A stretch of 64,000 bases of DNA from an uncultured delta proteobacterium (GCA_903892415.1 CAITIQ010000291.1:165022-229021), one strand, 5' to 3'. Shown: positions 17,814 through 26,783, counted from the stretch's first letter. Notes: generated from the letters alone by a model not told the origin. Program-made: numbers and translations.

Positions 17814-17842
17814 TCTGTCTCTTATGACAGAAGGTTGTCTGT
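17814..17842. promoter_or_regulatory. Possible operator: three TCTGT/ACAGA half-sites upstream of the reductase
   Basis: The 41-base gap between the kinase stop and the reductase start holds TCTGTC (17814-17819), GACAGA (17826-17831) and TCTGT (17838-17842). These form overlapping inverted repeats with 6-base spacers. This spacing suits a dimeric regulator, but no specific protein can be named. Confidence 0.35.
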
Positions 17843-17852
17843 TGGAAAAGAA

Positions 17853-19181
17853 CTATTGATTCTTTCTTGCTTTCCCCCGCGGCCGTTCAGGCTCTTTCTC
17901 GGCACTCTCAGCAAGGCCAGCCTTGGCGGGGTTCACGCTCACCACCACGATGTGGTCGCCAGGAGACGCCATGAACTCGTAGTCGGTGGCCTCTCTGCGC
18001 CCAATCTGGATGGTGACGCGATGCTTGCCAGGCTCGATTGGGATGGCCCGACCAGGCTCCGGAACGAGCAAGACCGCGCCATCCAGCTCGACCTCGGTGC
18101 GGGCGGGCAACATCGGGAAGGTGATCGAGGCCTTGGCGTTGCGGACCTGCATGCGTCGACCGATCACCAGGCCAAGGCCCAGCGCAAATACCAAACCGAG
18201 CGACAGCGCCGCAATTGTGGCCTTGTTGAAGCCGGGCTTGGCGGGTGCAACGTTGTTCGTCTGTTCGATTAGCGTCCGTGCGTCGATTGGCGGCGCCGCA
18301 ATCGCAACCGGCTTGAGCAGCTGCGCCACCGTCCTCGAAACGGGGGCGGTGCGCACGAGGCGCGGCGCTTCGGGATTGCGATGGAGCGCTGACACGAGCT
18401 CGCCGAGGACTGAGCGATCAACGGTTTCGGCGGTATCGCAGAGCTCCCGGGCGGTCGGCCGTGCCGCCGGATCCCGCGCGAGGGCTCGCGCTAAGAGCGG
18501 GAGGGCCTCGAGTTCGGCAGGGAGGGTCTCCGCCCGTGTTGCGGCCTCAGCAAGGTCGGTTTCGTGAAAGAGGTGCCTACCCAAGAGCGCCTCCGCCACG
18601 ATGATTCCCCACGCCATTACGTCGTCCGCAGCGGTTGCCGGCTTTCCCAACGCAGCCTCCGCCGAGGTATAGCCGGGCTTTCCGCCGGGGCCATCGCGCG
18701 ACGCGCCAAGCTTGTACGCGAGACCGAAGTCGATCAGCGTGACCTCGCCAAGCTCATCGACCAGCACGTTCTCGGGGCTGATGTCGCCGTGGCCAAAGCC
18801 TACCTCGTGCAGCTTGGCCAAAACCAACCCGAGCTCTCGACCAAGCCCCAGAGCAATATCCTGCTCCAATGGCCCTACCGAAAGCAGTCGGTCGAGCGAG
18901 GTGCCCTCGACGTATTCGAGCACGAGGTAGGGCAGCCCGCCCAAGTCGGAGGACTCCACGTAGCGCGGACAACCAACGAGTCCTTCGCTACGCAATACGG
19001 CGGTCTCGCGCCGCAGCGACTCCGCAACGGCGCCTGCAGCTGGCTCACCCAGGGGCACGCGTTTGACGACGAAGGAGCGCCCCGAGCGGTCTCCGAGCTT
19101 CACTGCCCGATAGACCTCGGTCATCGAACGCTTCGACAACTTGTCGATCAATAGCCATTCGCCGAAGGTTTCAGGCTTCAT
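17853..19181 (-). CDS. Atypical transmembrane Ser/Thr kinase with PEGA-like extracytoplasmic domain
   Basis: 442 residues. The kinase fold covers about 1-275: catalytic Lys40 in FVVKRV, HGD (131-133) replacing HRD, Asn138, and DFG at 151-153. The glycine-rich loop is degenerate (LSKRSMTEVYRA, residues 15-26) and no usual APE is seen, so ATP binding may be weak or unusual. One hydrophobic helix lies near 317-337, followed by a C-terminal beta-rich PEGA-like domain with ELDGAVLL and GKHRVTIQI outside the membrane. The start overlaps the amidase stop as ATGA. It may regulate the adjacent reductase or amidase; this is inference from position only. Confidence 0.85.
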   Translation of the reverse strand: MKPETFGEWLLIDKLSKRSMTEVYRAVKLGDRSGRSFVVKRVPLGEPAAGAVAESLRRETAVLRSEGLVGCPRYVESSDLGGLPYLVLEYVEGTSLDRLLSVGPLEQDIALGLGRELGLVLAKLHEVGFGHGDISPENVLVDELGEVTLIDFGLAYKLGASRDGPGGKPGYTSAEAALGKPATAADDVMAWGIIVAEALLGRHLFHETDLAEAATRAETLPAELEALPLLARALARDPAARPTARELCDTAETVDRSVLGELVSALHRNPEAPRLVRTAPVSRTVAQLLKPVAIAAPPIDARTLIEQTNNVAPAKPGFNKATIAALSLGLVFALGLGLVIGRRMQVRNAKASITFPMLPARTEVELDGAVLLVPEPGRAIPIEPGKHRVTIQIGRREATDYEFMASPGDHIVVVSVNPAKAGLAESAEKEPERPRGKARKNQ

Positions 19182-20644
19182 GATCTCACCGTCGGCAATA
19201 CCCAGCCGCCAAACTCCTCCTCCAACAATTCTGCGACGCGAATACTTAGGTGGTCTCTACCTTGCGCAGCGACGACCTGCAGAGCTACCGGCAGCCCACG
19301 TCGCTCAAAGCCGACCGGAACGACGGTGGCCGGTGTCTCCAAGACGTTGAATAATGCGGTATACGCGGCGGCCAGTGGCATTCTCCAGGGAGCGTGATGC
19401 TTCGGCGCAGGGCAAGGAAAGGGCGGCATCAAAAGGACGCCGTTTTCACCGAGAAGCTCGCTGAACTCCCGCTTCAACGCTTGTCCTTTTTGGTAGAGGC
19501 CTTTTGCCTGTTTGGCGGTTAGCCGTTGAATGACGTTGCTGAGACCACCAATCGCCAATGCAGCGAACGTATGATTGGAGCGCCCAACTGAGGCGAGCGC
19601 TAGTTCACGCAGGATGGAGATCTCGCTCCGGCCCGAGCCTGAGGCGAGGATAGCCTCATAAGATTCTTCCGATAGCTCCGCCAGTGTCGCGCCCCAAACC
19701 TCCATGCCTGGCGCGAGCTTCTTTGTATCGAAGGTACGGATCGTCGCCCCGCGCCGTTCGAGCCTTATCGCCGCGTCTTCCACTGCTACTTGCATGACGC
19801 GCTCCGAGCCGGTGCGGCCGTTATCTTTGGCGACGTAGACCACGAGCTTCGCCACCTCGACCGCGGAAGGCTCACCGAGTTCCCTGCTTACACAATAGGG
19901 GTCTACCTGGTCAGGCCCAGCCAAGACCCTGAGCAGCGGCATGAGATCACTGGCGCGCTTGGCCATGGGGCCGGGCGACAACAGGGTCAGGGCTTCTCCG
20001 GCTGGGGCAGGGAATTGACCAGTATTGGGGATGGTACGTCCCGTCGGTTTGTGCGACGCGATCCCGCAGAAGGCGGCTGGTAGTCGGACCGACCCGCCAA
20101 TGTCCGAGCCCAGCCCGAACACCGAGCCACCAGCGGCGATGATGGCGCCCTCACCCCCGGAAGATCCACCGGGCGTGCGCTTCAGGTCCCACGGATTGTT
20201 GGTTCGGCCATAGACGCCATTGTACGTCTCGAACCAAATCCCTCCCTCGGGTACGTTGGTCGTTCCCACCACCACCGCGCCGGCGTTGCGCAGGCGAGCG
20301 ACGGTGGGTGCATCGGATGCTGCGAGGTGATTCTTCCGCGCGACCAAGCCGCCCGTCCATGGGGCACCCTCGACGGCGAAGAATTCTTTGATCGTGCAAG
20401 GAACTCCAGCAAGGGGCAGAGCCTTCCTCTCCTCTTCCGAAAGCGCGTCGATGCGGGCGGCCTCGCGCGTCGCGGAGTCGTAGAGTTTCTGGACTACCGC
20501 GTTGAGCGCTGGGTTTACCTCCTCGATTCGCGCGATGCAGGCAGCCAGTGCCTCCTGCGCAGAGATGGCTCGCGAGTGCACGGCTTGTGCAACCTCGAGC
20601 GCAGAGGCCGAGAGCACGTCCAGAGATGCGTTGGAGACGGTCAC
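19178..20644 (-). CDS. Amidase-signature family hydrolase
   Basis: 488 residues with the amidase signature. The Ser-cisSer-Lys triad can be placed by spacing as Lys86 (CTIKEFF), Ser161 (PGGSSGG) and Ser185 (DIGGSVR), which matches the 75 and 24 residue separations known in fatty acid amide hydrolase. It hydrolyses an amide of unknown nature. It is more FAAH-like than GatA-like in the region after the nucleophile, and neither GatC nor GatB is adjacent (gatB lies 31 kb away). No signal peptide. Its stop overlaps the kinase start by four bases, and it diverges from the UbiB-like gene. Confidence 0.88.
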   Translation of the reverse strand: MTVSNASLDVLSASALEVAQAVHSRAISAQEALAACIARIEEVNPALNAVVQKLYDSATREAARIDALSEEERKALPLAGVPCTIKEFFAVEGAPWTGGLVARKNHLAASDAPTVARLRNAGAVVVGTTNVPEGGIWFETYNGVYGRTNNPWDLKRTPGGSSGGEGAIIAAGGSVFGLGSDIGGSVRLPAAFCGIASHKPTGRTIPNTGQFPAPAGEALTLLSPGPMAKRASDLMPLLRVLAGPDQVDPYCVSRELGEPSAVEVAKLVVYVAKDNGRTGSERVMQVAVEDAAIRLERRGATIRTFDTKKLAPGMEVWGATLAELSEESYEAILASGSGRSEISILRELALASVGRSNHTFAALAIGGLSNVIQRLTAKQAKGLYQKGQALKREFSELLGENGVLLMPPFPCPAPKHHAPWRMPLAAAYTALFNVLETPATVVPVGFERRGLPVALQVVAAQGRDHLSIRVAELLEEEFGGWVLPTVRS

Positions 20645-20730
20645 CTGGGCGTTATGCCATGGACGGGGGACTGACTCACCTCACATTGGTTGCAGATTCC
20701 TCCTGGCCGTCGTGGGATGCTCGCACGCGC

Positions 20731-22014
20731 ATGTCGGACGATCGTAAGGTCCCTCAGGGAAAGTTGTCGCGCTTCGCAATGCTCGCCTCGGTAGGCGCAC
20801 GCACCGGCATGAGTCTCCTGAGCAAGGGCGGTGCGAACGCGGCCGCCGAGCGCACGGCTGAGGTTCTGGGGCGAATGCGCGGTCTTGCTGCAAAAGTCGG
20901 CCAGATAGCGAGTTACGTGGACGGCGTTATCCCGGAGGCCAATCGCGAGGTGTACGAGGCAGCTCTGGGTAAGCTGCGTGACCACGCCATGACCTCCAGC
21001 TTTTCGGAGGTACAGCGGACGATCGAAGAGGACTTTGGGCAACCGCTCGACAAGCTGTTCAGCAACTTCGACAAGACGCCCTTCGCCAGCGCTTCGATCG
21101 GCCAGGTACATCGCGCCGAGCTCGCTGACGGACGCGCAGTCGCTGTCAAAGTCCAACATCCGGGGGTGGCTGACGCGGTCGAGAACGACCTGGCCAACGC
21201 CGGTGTACTCGAGCCGCTCGCCAGCCTCGCTGGCGGTCGCAAGGTCGATTCAAAGCTGGTGTTCGAGGAGATGAAGAGCCGTCTACGCGAGGAGCTCGAC
21301 TACACGTTAGAGGCAACACGCCAATCGCAGTTTCGCGCTATTCACTCGGACGATCCGACGATTCGCATTCCGGAGGTCATCGCTGACCGATCCTCGCGCA
21401 GAGTGCTGACGAGCGAGCTCGTCGCAGGCAAGACCTTGGCTGAAGTGAGTCAGCTCTCGGAAGAAGAACGGCGCGCCTTCGCCGAGACGATGTGGCGGTT
21501 TGTCTTCAAGGGCAACTTGATCGGCGGCATGTTCAACGCCGACCCTCACCCCGGGAACTACATCTTTGGTGAACGTGGGCAGGTCCATTTCATCGACTTT
21601 GGCTGCGTCGAGCCGATTGTTGGAGAGCGTCGCGAGAATGCGCGCGGTCTGCACTTGGCTGCGTTGCGTAAAGACGAAGCCGAGTTCGCTTTCTTTTCCA
21701 AACGTCTGCTGGCGACCCAGGGCGGCCAATGGGAGGAGCTTGCGGTGACGTACTCACGCTACTGTTTCGAGCCGATTTTTGGCTCGCCCTACCGCATCAC
21801 CCGCAGCTATGCAGCCGACCTGGTTGCCCGTCTGAAGGAGATGGGCAAGATCGCCCGCAAGTTGCCCAAAGGGGAAAATGTGCCGGTTCCCAAGGGCATG
21901 ATCTTCATGAATCGACTCCAGTTCGGCTTCTACTCCGTCCTCGCTCGCCTGGACGTCGAGGTTGACTACGCCGCCGTTGAGCGGCAGTTCTTGCAGAGCG
22001 GGGGGCTTCTGTGA
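20731..22014 (+). CDS. ABC1/UbiB/ADCK-family atypical kinase
   Basis: About 427 residues from ATG 20731. The family's KxGQ motif is present (AAKVGQIASY), with the Ala-rich loop FASASIGQVH in place of a glycine-rich loop, VAVKVQHPG with the catalytic lysine, NADPHPGNY for the catalytic loop and FIDFGCVE for the metal-binding Asp. ABC1 proteins are ATP-dependent factors for ubiquinone or other prenyl-lipid biosynthesis. There is no C-terminal transmembrane pair, so this is closer to soluble ADCK forms. An open upstream extension to 20548 overlaps the divergent amidase gene and looks non-coding; ATG 20659 is an alternative start. Confidence 0.88.
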   Translation: MSDDRKVPQGKLSRFAMLASVGARTGMSLLSKGGANAAAERTAEVLGRMRGLAAKVGQIASYVDGVIPEANREVYEAALGKLRDHAMTSSFSEVQRTIEEDFGQPLDKLFSNFDKTPFASASIGQVHRAELADGRAVAVKVQHPGVADAVENDLANAGVLEPLASLAGGRKVDSKLVFEEMKSRLREELDYTLEATRQSQFRAIHSDDPTIRIPEVIADRSSRRVLTSELVAGKTLAEVSQLSEEERRAFAETMWRFVFKGNLIGGMFNADPHPGNYIFGERGQVHFIDFGCVEPIVGERRENARGLHLAALRKDEAEFAFFSKRLLATQGGQWEELAVTYSRYCFEPIFGSPYRITRSYAADLVARLKEMGKIARKLPKGENVPVPKGMIFMNRLQFGFYSVLARLDVEVDYAAVERQFLQSGGLL

Positions 22015-22030
22015 AAAGAAGAAGCGCAAA

Positions 22031-23488
22031 ATGTCCAAAATGGCCAAACAGCTTCGGTCGGTGGTCAAAATCCTCACCGTGTCGAACGCCCCGGACTACG
22101 AGCAGCCCTGGCAGACGCATGGTCCGGTAAGCAGCACTGGCTCCGGAGCCATCATCATGACGAAGCGTGGGCTTCGCGTGATTACCAACGGGCATGTGGT
22201 TCAGAACCAGGTCTTCGTCGAAGTTCGACGGAGTGGGGAATCCAAAAAATATGTGGCGGAGGTCGAGGGCGTGAGCCACGAGTGCGACCTCGCGCTTTTG
22301 CGCATTCGCAAGGAGGAGTTCTTCGAAGGTGCTGAGCCGATCGAATTCGGTACGCTGCCGCTCTTGGGGGACTCCGTCACGGTATGTGGTTACCCGATTG
22401 GTGGTGACCGCCTCTCGATCACCCAAGGCGTGGTCTCGCGCATCGAGGTATCCGCGTATGCGCACAGTCAGCGGCCGCTTCTGTCAATCCAGATCGACGC
22501 GGCAGTCAACGCTGGAAACAGCGGTGGCCCGGTGTTTCAGGGCAACAAACTAATTGGTATTGCGTTCCAGTCGCTCGACGAGAGTCAGAACATCGCTTAC
22601 GCGATTGCCCTGCCGATCGTGCAGCACTTCCTTCGCGACCTCGAGGCCGGTCGCCCCGCGCTCTTTCCTAGCCTGGGCGTCGTTTGGCAGCGGCTCGAGT
22701 CAGAGTCTTTGCGCCGCTCGCTTGGAATAAGGCCAGCGGATGGTGGCGTGCTCGTCGTGCGCGTGGCCTACGGCTCTACGGCTTGGGGGCACCTGCAGGA
22801 AGGGGATGTCCTTTTGGCGATCGACGGCGGCGCCATCGGGCGCGATGGGACCGTCGAGCTGCGTGCGGGCGAGCTGATCGACCACAGTCACAAGATCACC
22901 TTGAAACACGTGGATGACCCAATCGTGCTGACGACGCTGCGTGACAAGAAGATCTTCGACATCAAACTGAAGCTCGAGCGTCCTGCGCTGCTGGTACTCG
23001 AGGACCAATACGATGTAGACCCTACCTACTTCGTCTATGGCGGTTTGCTGTTCGCTCCGCTGTCTCGGGACTACCTCAAGAGTTGGGGGCATGAGTGGTT
23101 CAAGTCTGCGCCCAATGAGCTAATAACCATCTACGAAACCAAGATTCGTACCCCGGAGCGGCAGGAGGTCATCATTCTGCAGAAGGTGCTCGCCGACCGG
23201 GTGAACCAGGGGTACCACGAGTACGAAAATCACGTGGTCGCCAGTGTCAACGGGACCCAGGTGGCGAATATGCGTCACATGGTGACCCTCATCGAGTCGG
23301 ACACCGGGCCCTTCATCACAATTGGCTTGGAAGACGGGCAGAGGATCACCTTGGATCGTCAGAAGGCACACGAGCGCGGCGCGGTCATCCTCGACCGGTA
23401 CAACCTCCGGTTCGACCGCTCCAAAGACCTTCGTCAGGCGTCAGGCAAAGCCGGCGCAAAGAAGAAGCCGCGGCCAGCGAAAGCCTAG
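22031..23488 (+). CDS. Deg9-like HtrA serine protease (no signal peptide)
   Basis: About 485 residues from ATG 22031, preceded by an A/G-rich tract. Trypsin-like domain with His55 (TNGHVV), Asp86 (CDLALL) and Ser164 (GNSGGPV), followed by a PDZ domain (about 220-310) and a further C-terminal PDZ-like region. The layout, including the VTVCGYPIGGDRLSITQGVVSR stretch split around residue 120, resembles the plant nuclear/nucleolar Deg9 group rather than periplasmic DegP. No signal peptide or membrane anchor is visible, so a cytosolic location is expected. A basic Lys/Ala tail ends the protein. The gene follows the UbiB-like gene by 16 bases and ends on a stop overlapping the convergent lipoprotein gene. 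Confidence 0.88.
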   Translation: MSKMAKQLRSVVKILTVSNAPDYEQPWQTHGPVSSTGSGAIIMTKRGLRVITNGHVVQNQVFVEVRRSGESKKYVAEVEGVSHECDLALLRIRKEEFFEGAEPIEFGTLPLLGDSVTVCGYPIGGDRLSITQGVVSRIEVSAYAHSQRPLLSIQIDAAVNAGNSGGPVFQGNKLIGIAFQSLDESQNIAYAIALPIVQHFLRDLEAGRPALFPSLGVVWQRLESESLRRSLGIRPADGGVLVVRVAYGSTAWGHLQEGDVLLAIDGGAIGRDGTVELRAGELIDHSHKITLKHVDDPIVLTTLRDKKIFDIKLKLERPALLVLEDQYDVDPTYFVYGGLLFAPLSRDYLKSWGHEWFKSAPNELITIYETKIRTPERQEVIILQKVLADRVNQGYHEYENHVVASVNGTQVANMRHMVTLIESDTGPFITIGLEDGQRITLDRQKAHERGAVILDRYNLRFDRSKDLRQASGKAGAKKKPRPAKA

Positions 23489-24822
23489 GGACCTTCGGGA
23501 GTTCTGGCCGCTCCCGTGTGCGGGAGGGCTTTCTCTTTGGGCGGTGTGATGCTGAGGCTCCCAACCGCTAGGGCTCCCGCCCTATCCGGGCAGGTAAAGG
23601 TCACTCGAGCCAACTCCCGTTTTAAACAGCTCTCCTCCGCCGGCGAGAAGCTGTGTGAGCCCAACTCTACAGTCTGTACCTTGCCATCCTCGTCGAGCGT
23701 CGAGGTCACCGGGATCTCCCGCGCTTCGGTCTGCGCAACGTCGAGGCAACGGGTCAGGTCGCGCCGCAAGTTGCTGCTCACTTCGTTTGAAGGTGAGGCT
23801 GGAGGAGCGTAGCTGACACGACCGCGCGGTGCGCGCGTCACCGGCATGAGTCCGCCGGAGGGGCCCGTACCTGAGGCCTTCATCATCCCAAACTTGGGAG
23901 CTTTGCCACCGGCGCTGGGACCGACATTGAGTATCAAGCGGCGGGGGCTTTCCCCCTGGCTCAGCTTCGCCGATGCTGCCCCGGCACAGACGCAGGGATC
24001 TCCTTCGCAGCTCGCGACCTTCCCTGCGGAGTCCACGTCGACCAGGGCCAAGCCGAAGTCGCGCTCACACTTAGCGAAGCTCGTTCGAGAGAAGGAGGTA
24101 GGTTTTATTGGCTTGGAGAACGCGCCGAAAGCATCAATCGAATAGACCTCGAGTGGACCATACCCACGGCGCGCCTTGCTCGGTCCCGTGACCGCCATGA
24201 AGCTCGCAAAGGTCAGCCCCTCACGCGTGAGGCTCTCCTGCCAACTAGCAACCGAGGCCGGCGCCTCAACCTTGGCAAGTCGGGCCAGTTCTGGCTGTGG
24301 CCCTTGCATCGTCGAAAAAAAGATCCGCTGCTCTGGGGGCCGTGAAGGAACTCGCGGCCCCTGTCCTGCACGATAGACCAATAGTCTTGATTGGCAGTCT
24401 GTGCCGAGACAAGAAAGGTCAAGATGGACTTGTTGCCCTGCTGGGAATTGTGCTCGAAACACGTCGCTCACCGCCGGCGCTAACTGACAAGTAGGGCCGT
24501 CGGGTCTGACCTTGCCCTGCTTTGCAAGTTCATCGAGCGTGGCGAGCTCGGACGCATTGAGCACGTCGGCGTTTGGTAGTTGCTTGAGCGCGAGTAAGGC
24601 TTCCTGCTCGAGCTTGAGGGACTCCGCATTGAACAGCGGCGCCTCTGAGCTAATCGACAGTAGTCCTTGTGGCGCTCGCGGCGGTGGTGGCGCCTTGGGA
24701 GGAGGTGCTGTGATGGTTGGCGCCGCGCTGGTCACGGCGCTGGGCCGGCCTTGTGGCTCTGGGGGAGGAGTCGCTGCACAAGCGCCAGCAAGCATGCAAA
24801 CCAGCGCACCAAAGAATCGCAT
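23485..24822 (-). CDS. Lipoprotein with C-terminal AgmX/TonB-like domain
   Basis: 445 residues. The signal ends AGAC (Cys15), then a Pro/Ala-rich linker to about residue 52, a central region with paired cysteines (including CLGTDC and CEGDPCVC), and a C-terminal domain of about 90 residues. In that domain RRDLTRCLD, TLDEDGKVQTVEL and ESCLKRELARVTF look like the short beta-alpha-beta module found at the end of many myxobacterial AgmX/TonB-C-like proteins. The function is unknown; an envelope location is likely. The stop codon overlaps that of the convergent protease gene. Confidence 0.7.
   Translation of the reverse strand: MRFFGALVCMLAGACAATPPPEPQGRPSAVTSAAPTITAPPPKAPPPPRAPQGLLSISSEAPLFNAESLKLEQEALLALKQLPNADVLNASELATLDELAKQGKVRPDGPTCQLAPAVSDVFRAQFPAGQQVHLDLSCLGTDCQSRLLVYRAGQGPRVPSRPPEQRIFFSTMQGPQPELARLAKVEAPASVASWQESLTREGLTFASFMAVTGPSKARRGYGPLEVYSIDAFGAFSKPIKPTSFSRTSFAKCERDFGLALVDVDSAGKVASCEGDPCVCAGAASAKLSQGESPRRLILNVGPSAGGKAPKFGMMKASGTGPSGGLMPVTRAPRGRVSYAPPASPSNEVSSNLRRDLTRCLDVAQTEAREIPVTSTLDEDGKVQTVELGSHSFSPAEESCLKRELARVTFTCPDRAGALAVGSLSITPPKEKALPHTGAARTPEGP
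23511..23526 (+). terminator. Intrinsic terminator for the Deg9-like gene
   Basis: CTCCCG-TGTG-CGGGAG (23511-23526) followed by GGCTTTCTCTTT, 22 bases after the plus-strand stop. The hairpin lies inside the 3' end of the convergent lipoprotein gene, so coding sequence doubles as terminator. Confidence 0.65.
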
Positions 24823-24926
24823 TCGTCTTCTTTCGCCGATTCTTGCTCGTCCCGCCAGTGGTGCAAGCTGCGCTATCGCCGAAAGCTGCTGCCCACGGAC
24901 GGCTCGATGCCGCTACGCTTGTCACC

Positions 24927-26150
24927 ATGGGGCGCTATTGTTTTCTTCTGCTACTCATCGCTTGTGCCGAGGGGTCCCCGATTGGCGTTGGCGGAGCCAG
25001 CGCAGGAGGGACCTCCCAGGCAGGCGCTGACGCGGATACCGGCGGTGGCGGTCGAGGTGGGCAAGGCGGACTGGGCGGAATGGGTGGCGCGGTCCAATCC
25101 ACGGGCGGCACTGGCGCCGGGGGAAGCGCGGCCGTCGCTAGCACTTGCGACGCCGGGTCCTGGGCGACGGGGGTGGACGATACCGGCCAGTTGCTCTGCG
25201 CCAATGCAGACGGTGTAAACCTTGCTGCGGTCAACGACGGTTGTTCGGTCTACTTGGGTGTGCGAGACGGCTGCACGACCTGCTCTGATCCTCCGAGCAA
25301 GTGGGGGCGCGTCGATGGCAGCAGCTGCGAACTCGGAGCTGGCCTCGACAACACCTGCACCAATCCGCTGTTGGGAGGCAGCATGGTGCAGCTATTCGGT
25401 TTGAACCCCGATGGCGATGTCGACGAGAACGACAAGTTTCATCTCGGATTTCGCTGCAACGTGCAGGAGCCCGTTGCCGGCGCCTGTGCCCCTGGCTCTT
25501 GGCTTATAGGGTTCACTGGGCAAGATCCGGTATGTGCTCCGGCTTCCACATTTGCGCTCCAGGCAGTGAGGGACCGCTGTTCGCTCTATTGGGGCTGGCG
25601 CGACGGCTGTGACGCCTGCAGCTCTCCGCCTACGCACTGGGGCCGGGTCGCTACAAATGATTGTTCCGCAATTGTCGCTGCGGGAGATACCTGCGTGCCG
25701 ACGACGTTGGCTGCCGAGCAAGTCTACTTATTTGGTCTTTCGACAGGTGGCGACGTTGACGGCAATGACAAATTTTATGTTGGTATGCACTGTGCCGCCG
25801 CGGCCCTTGAAGCTGCACCCGCAGCGCAGATGTGCCCGGTCGGGCAGGCGGTTACGGCCATCCTCGCTAGTGGCGAATTGATGTGCGAAAGCCCGGCCGA
25901 GGCCTTGCTCGAGCAGGTTCGCCCGCGCTGTCGAGTGACCTTCGGCTGGATCGATGGGTGCAACGGTTGTACCTCCCCGCCGACGAAGTGGGGTCGTGCT
26001 GGCGACGGGTTCTGCAACAACGAGAGTGGCCTCGACAACACCTGCGCCGCAACGCAGCTAGGCTCTGACAGCGTGCAGCTGTTTGGGCTTTCGACCGACG
26101 GTAACGTCAACGATGACGACAAGTTCTTCGTGGGCTTTCAGTGCCAGTGA
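24927..26150 (+). CDS. Lipoprotein with three tandem Cys-rich repeats (WGR...NDKF type)
   Basis: 407 residues from ATG 24927. The signal ends LLIAC (Cys13), then a Gly-rich linker to about residue 70. Three tandem repeats of about 103 residues follow (approximately 74-177, 187-289, 303-406). Each has the order C, then DGCxxC, PPxxWGR, C, C, a V/YxLFGL turn, GDVDxNDKF or similar, and a final C. The acidic VDxNDKF segment could bind calcium and the cysteines probably pair. I do not recognise a characterised family. The repeat number and surface location suggest adhesion or glycan binding, which is inference only. The open frame upstream of ATG 24927 is within promoter sequence. Confidence 0.82.
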   Translation: MGRYCFLLLLIACAEGSPIGVGGASAGGTSQAGADADTGGGGRGGQGGLGGMGGAVQSTGGTGAGGSAAVASTCDAGSWATGVDDTGQLLCANADGVNLAAVNDGCSVYLGVRDGCTTCSDPPSKWGRVDGSSCELGAGLDNTCTNPLLGGSMVQLFGLNPDGDVDENDKFHLGFRCNVQEPVAGACAPGSWLIGFTGQDPVCAPASTFALQAVRDRCSLYWGWRDGCDACSSPPTHWGRVATNDCSAIVAAGDTCVPTTLAAEQVYLFGLSTGGDVDGNDKFYVGMHCAAAALEAAPAAQMCPVGQAVTAILASGELMCESPAEALLEQVRPRCRVTFGWIDGCNGCTSPPTKWGRAGDGFCNNESGLDNTCAATQLGSDSVQLFGLSTDGNVNDDDKFFVGFQCQ

Positions 26151-26156
26151 GCCAGG

Positions 26157-26783
26157 CTAGTAGCGTTTGAGGCTAGTCACGAAGGGTAGCAGCAGGCTCT
26201 CGTACCATTCGAACGTCTGCTGACTGTGCCCAGGCAGAGCGCGAGTGCCCCAGATCACGGTAAGGGTTCGCTGGGTTTGGTCGTCTGTCTTCGTTCGCTG
26301 AGAGTCTTTGACCGCGTTGGCACAAGGCCCATCGGCGTCATACAAGCAAAGCAGCCCAGCCACGTCGATGGTCTGGCCGCCTGGGTTAAATACATAGTTT
26401 GTTCCGGCCGGCGCGAGGCCCAGTCGAAACGGCGCCCTGGCCTGCTCAAGGTCGATGACGCTGATGGGTAGACCGCTGTGGTAAGAGGCCGCGTTACAGG
26501 CATCGACGGCCGGGTTGATGCTGCGAAGGGCTCCTTCTGCGACCGCGCGCAACAGGTATTCGGAGGCAGGCTTGCCGCGGCCTGTCGGCTTGTATCCACC
26601 GTGCCGCAACAAATCGCGTACAGCACTTCGCACGTTGTCGGAGGAGGAGACGGGCGCTTTGGCGTCCGTCGCTAGCAAGGTGAAAAGCGTGGAGGTTGCG
26701 CTGAGTGAAACCAGCGACGCACGGAAGCTCGTCTCAAAGACGATGGGATCGAGCAAGGGGTGCGGATCGACGTCGATGGCCAT
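26157..26783 (-). CDS. B3/B4 tRNA-binding-domain protein
   Basis: About 208 residues forming a stand-alone B3/B4 domain, as found in the beta subunit of phenylalanyl-tRNA synthetase. Typical segments are VRDLLRHGGYKPTGRGKPAS, INPAVDACNAASYHSGLPIS and GLLCLYDADGPCANAVKDS. Free-standing members of this family are often implicated in editing or binding aminoacyl-tRNA, but the function of this one is not shown. ATG 26783 has AGGA nine bases upstream; ATG 26792 or GTG 26801 are possible earlier starts. It is convergent with the three-repeat lipoprotein gene, six bases apart. Confidence 0.85.
   Translation of the reverse strand: MAIDVDPHPLLDPIVFETSFRASLVSLSATSTLFTLLATDAKAPVSSSDNVRSAVRDLLRHGGYKPTGRGKPASEYLLRAVAEGALRSINPAVDACNAASYHSGLPISVIDLEQARAPFRLGLAPAGTNYVFNPGGQTIDVAGLLCLYDADGPCANAVKDSQRTKTDDQTQRTLTVIWGTRALPGHSQQTFEWYESLLLPFVTSLKRY

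Noticed and set aside
19178..20644. Amidase as GatA, partner of gatB
   Set aside because: Sequence around the nucleophile is FAAH-like, gatC is absent nearby and gatB is 31 kb away on the other strand.
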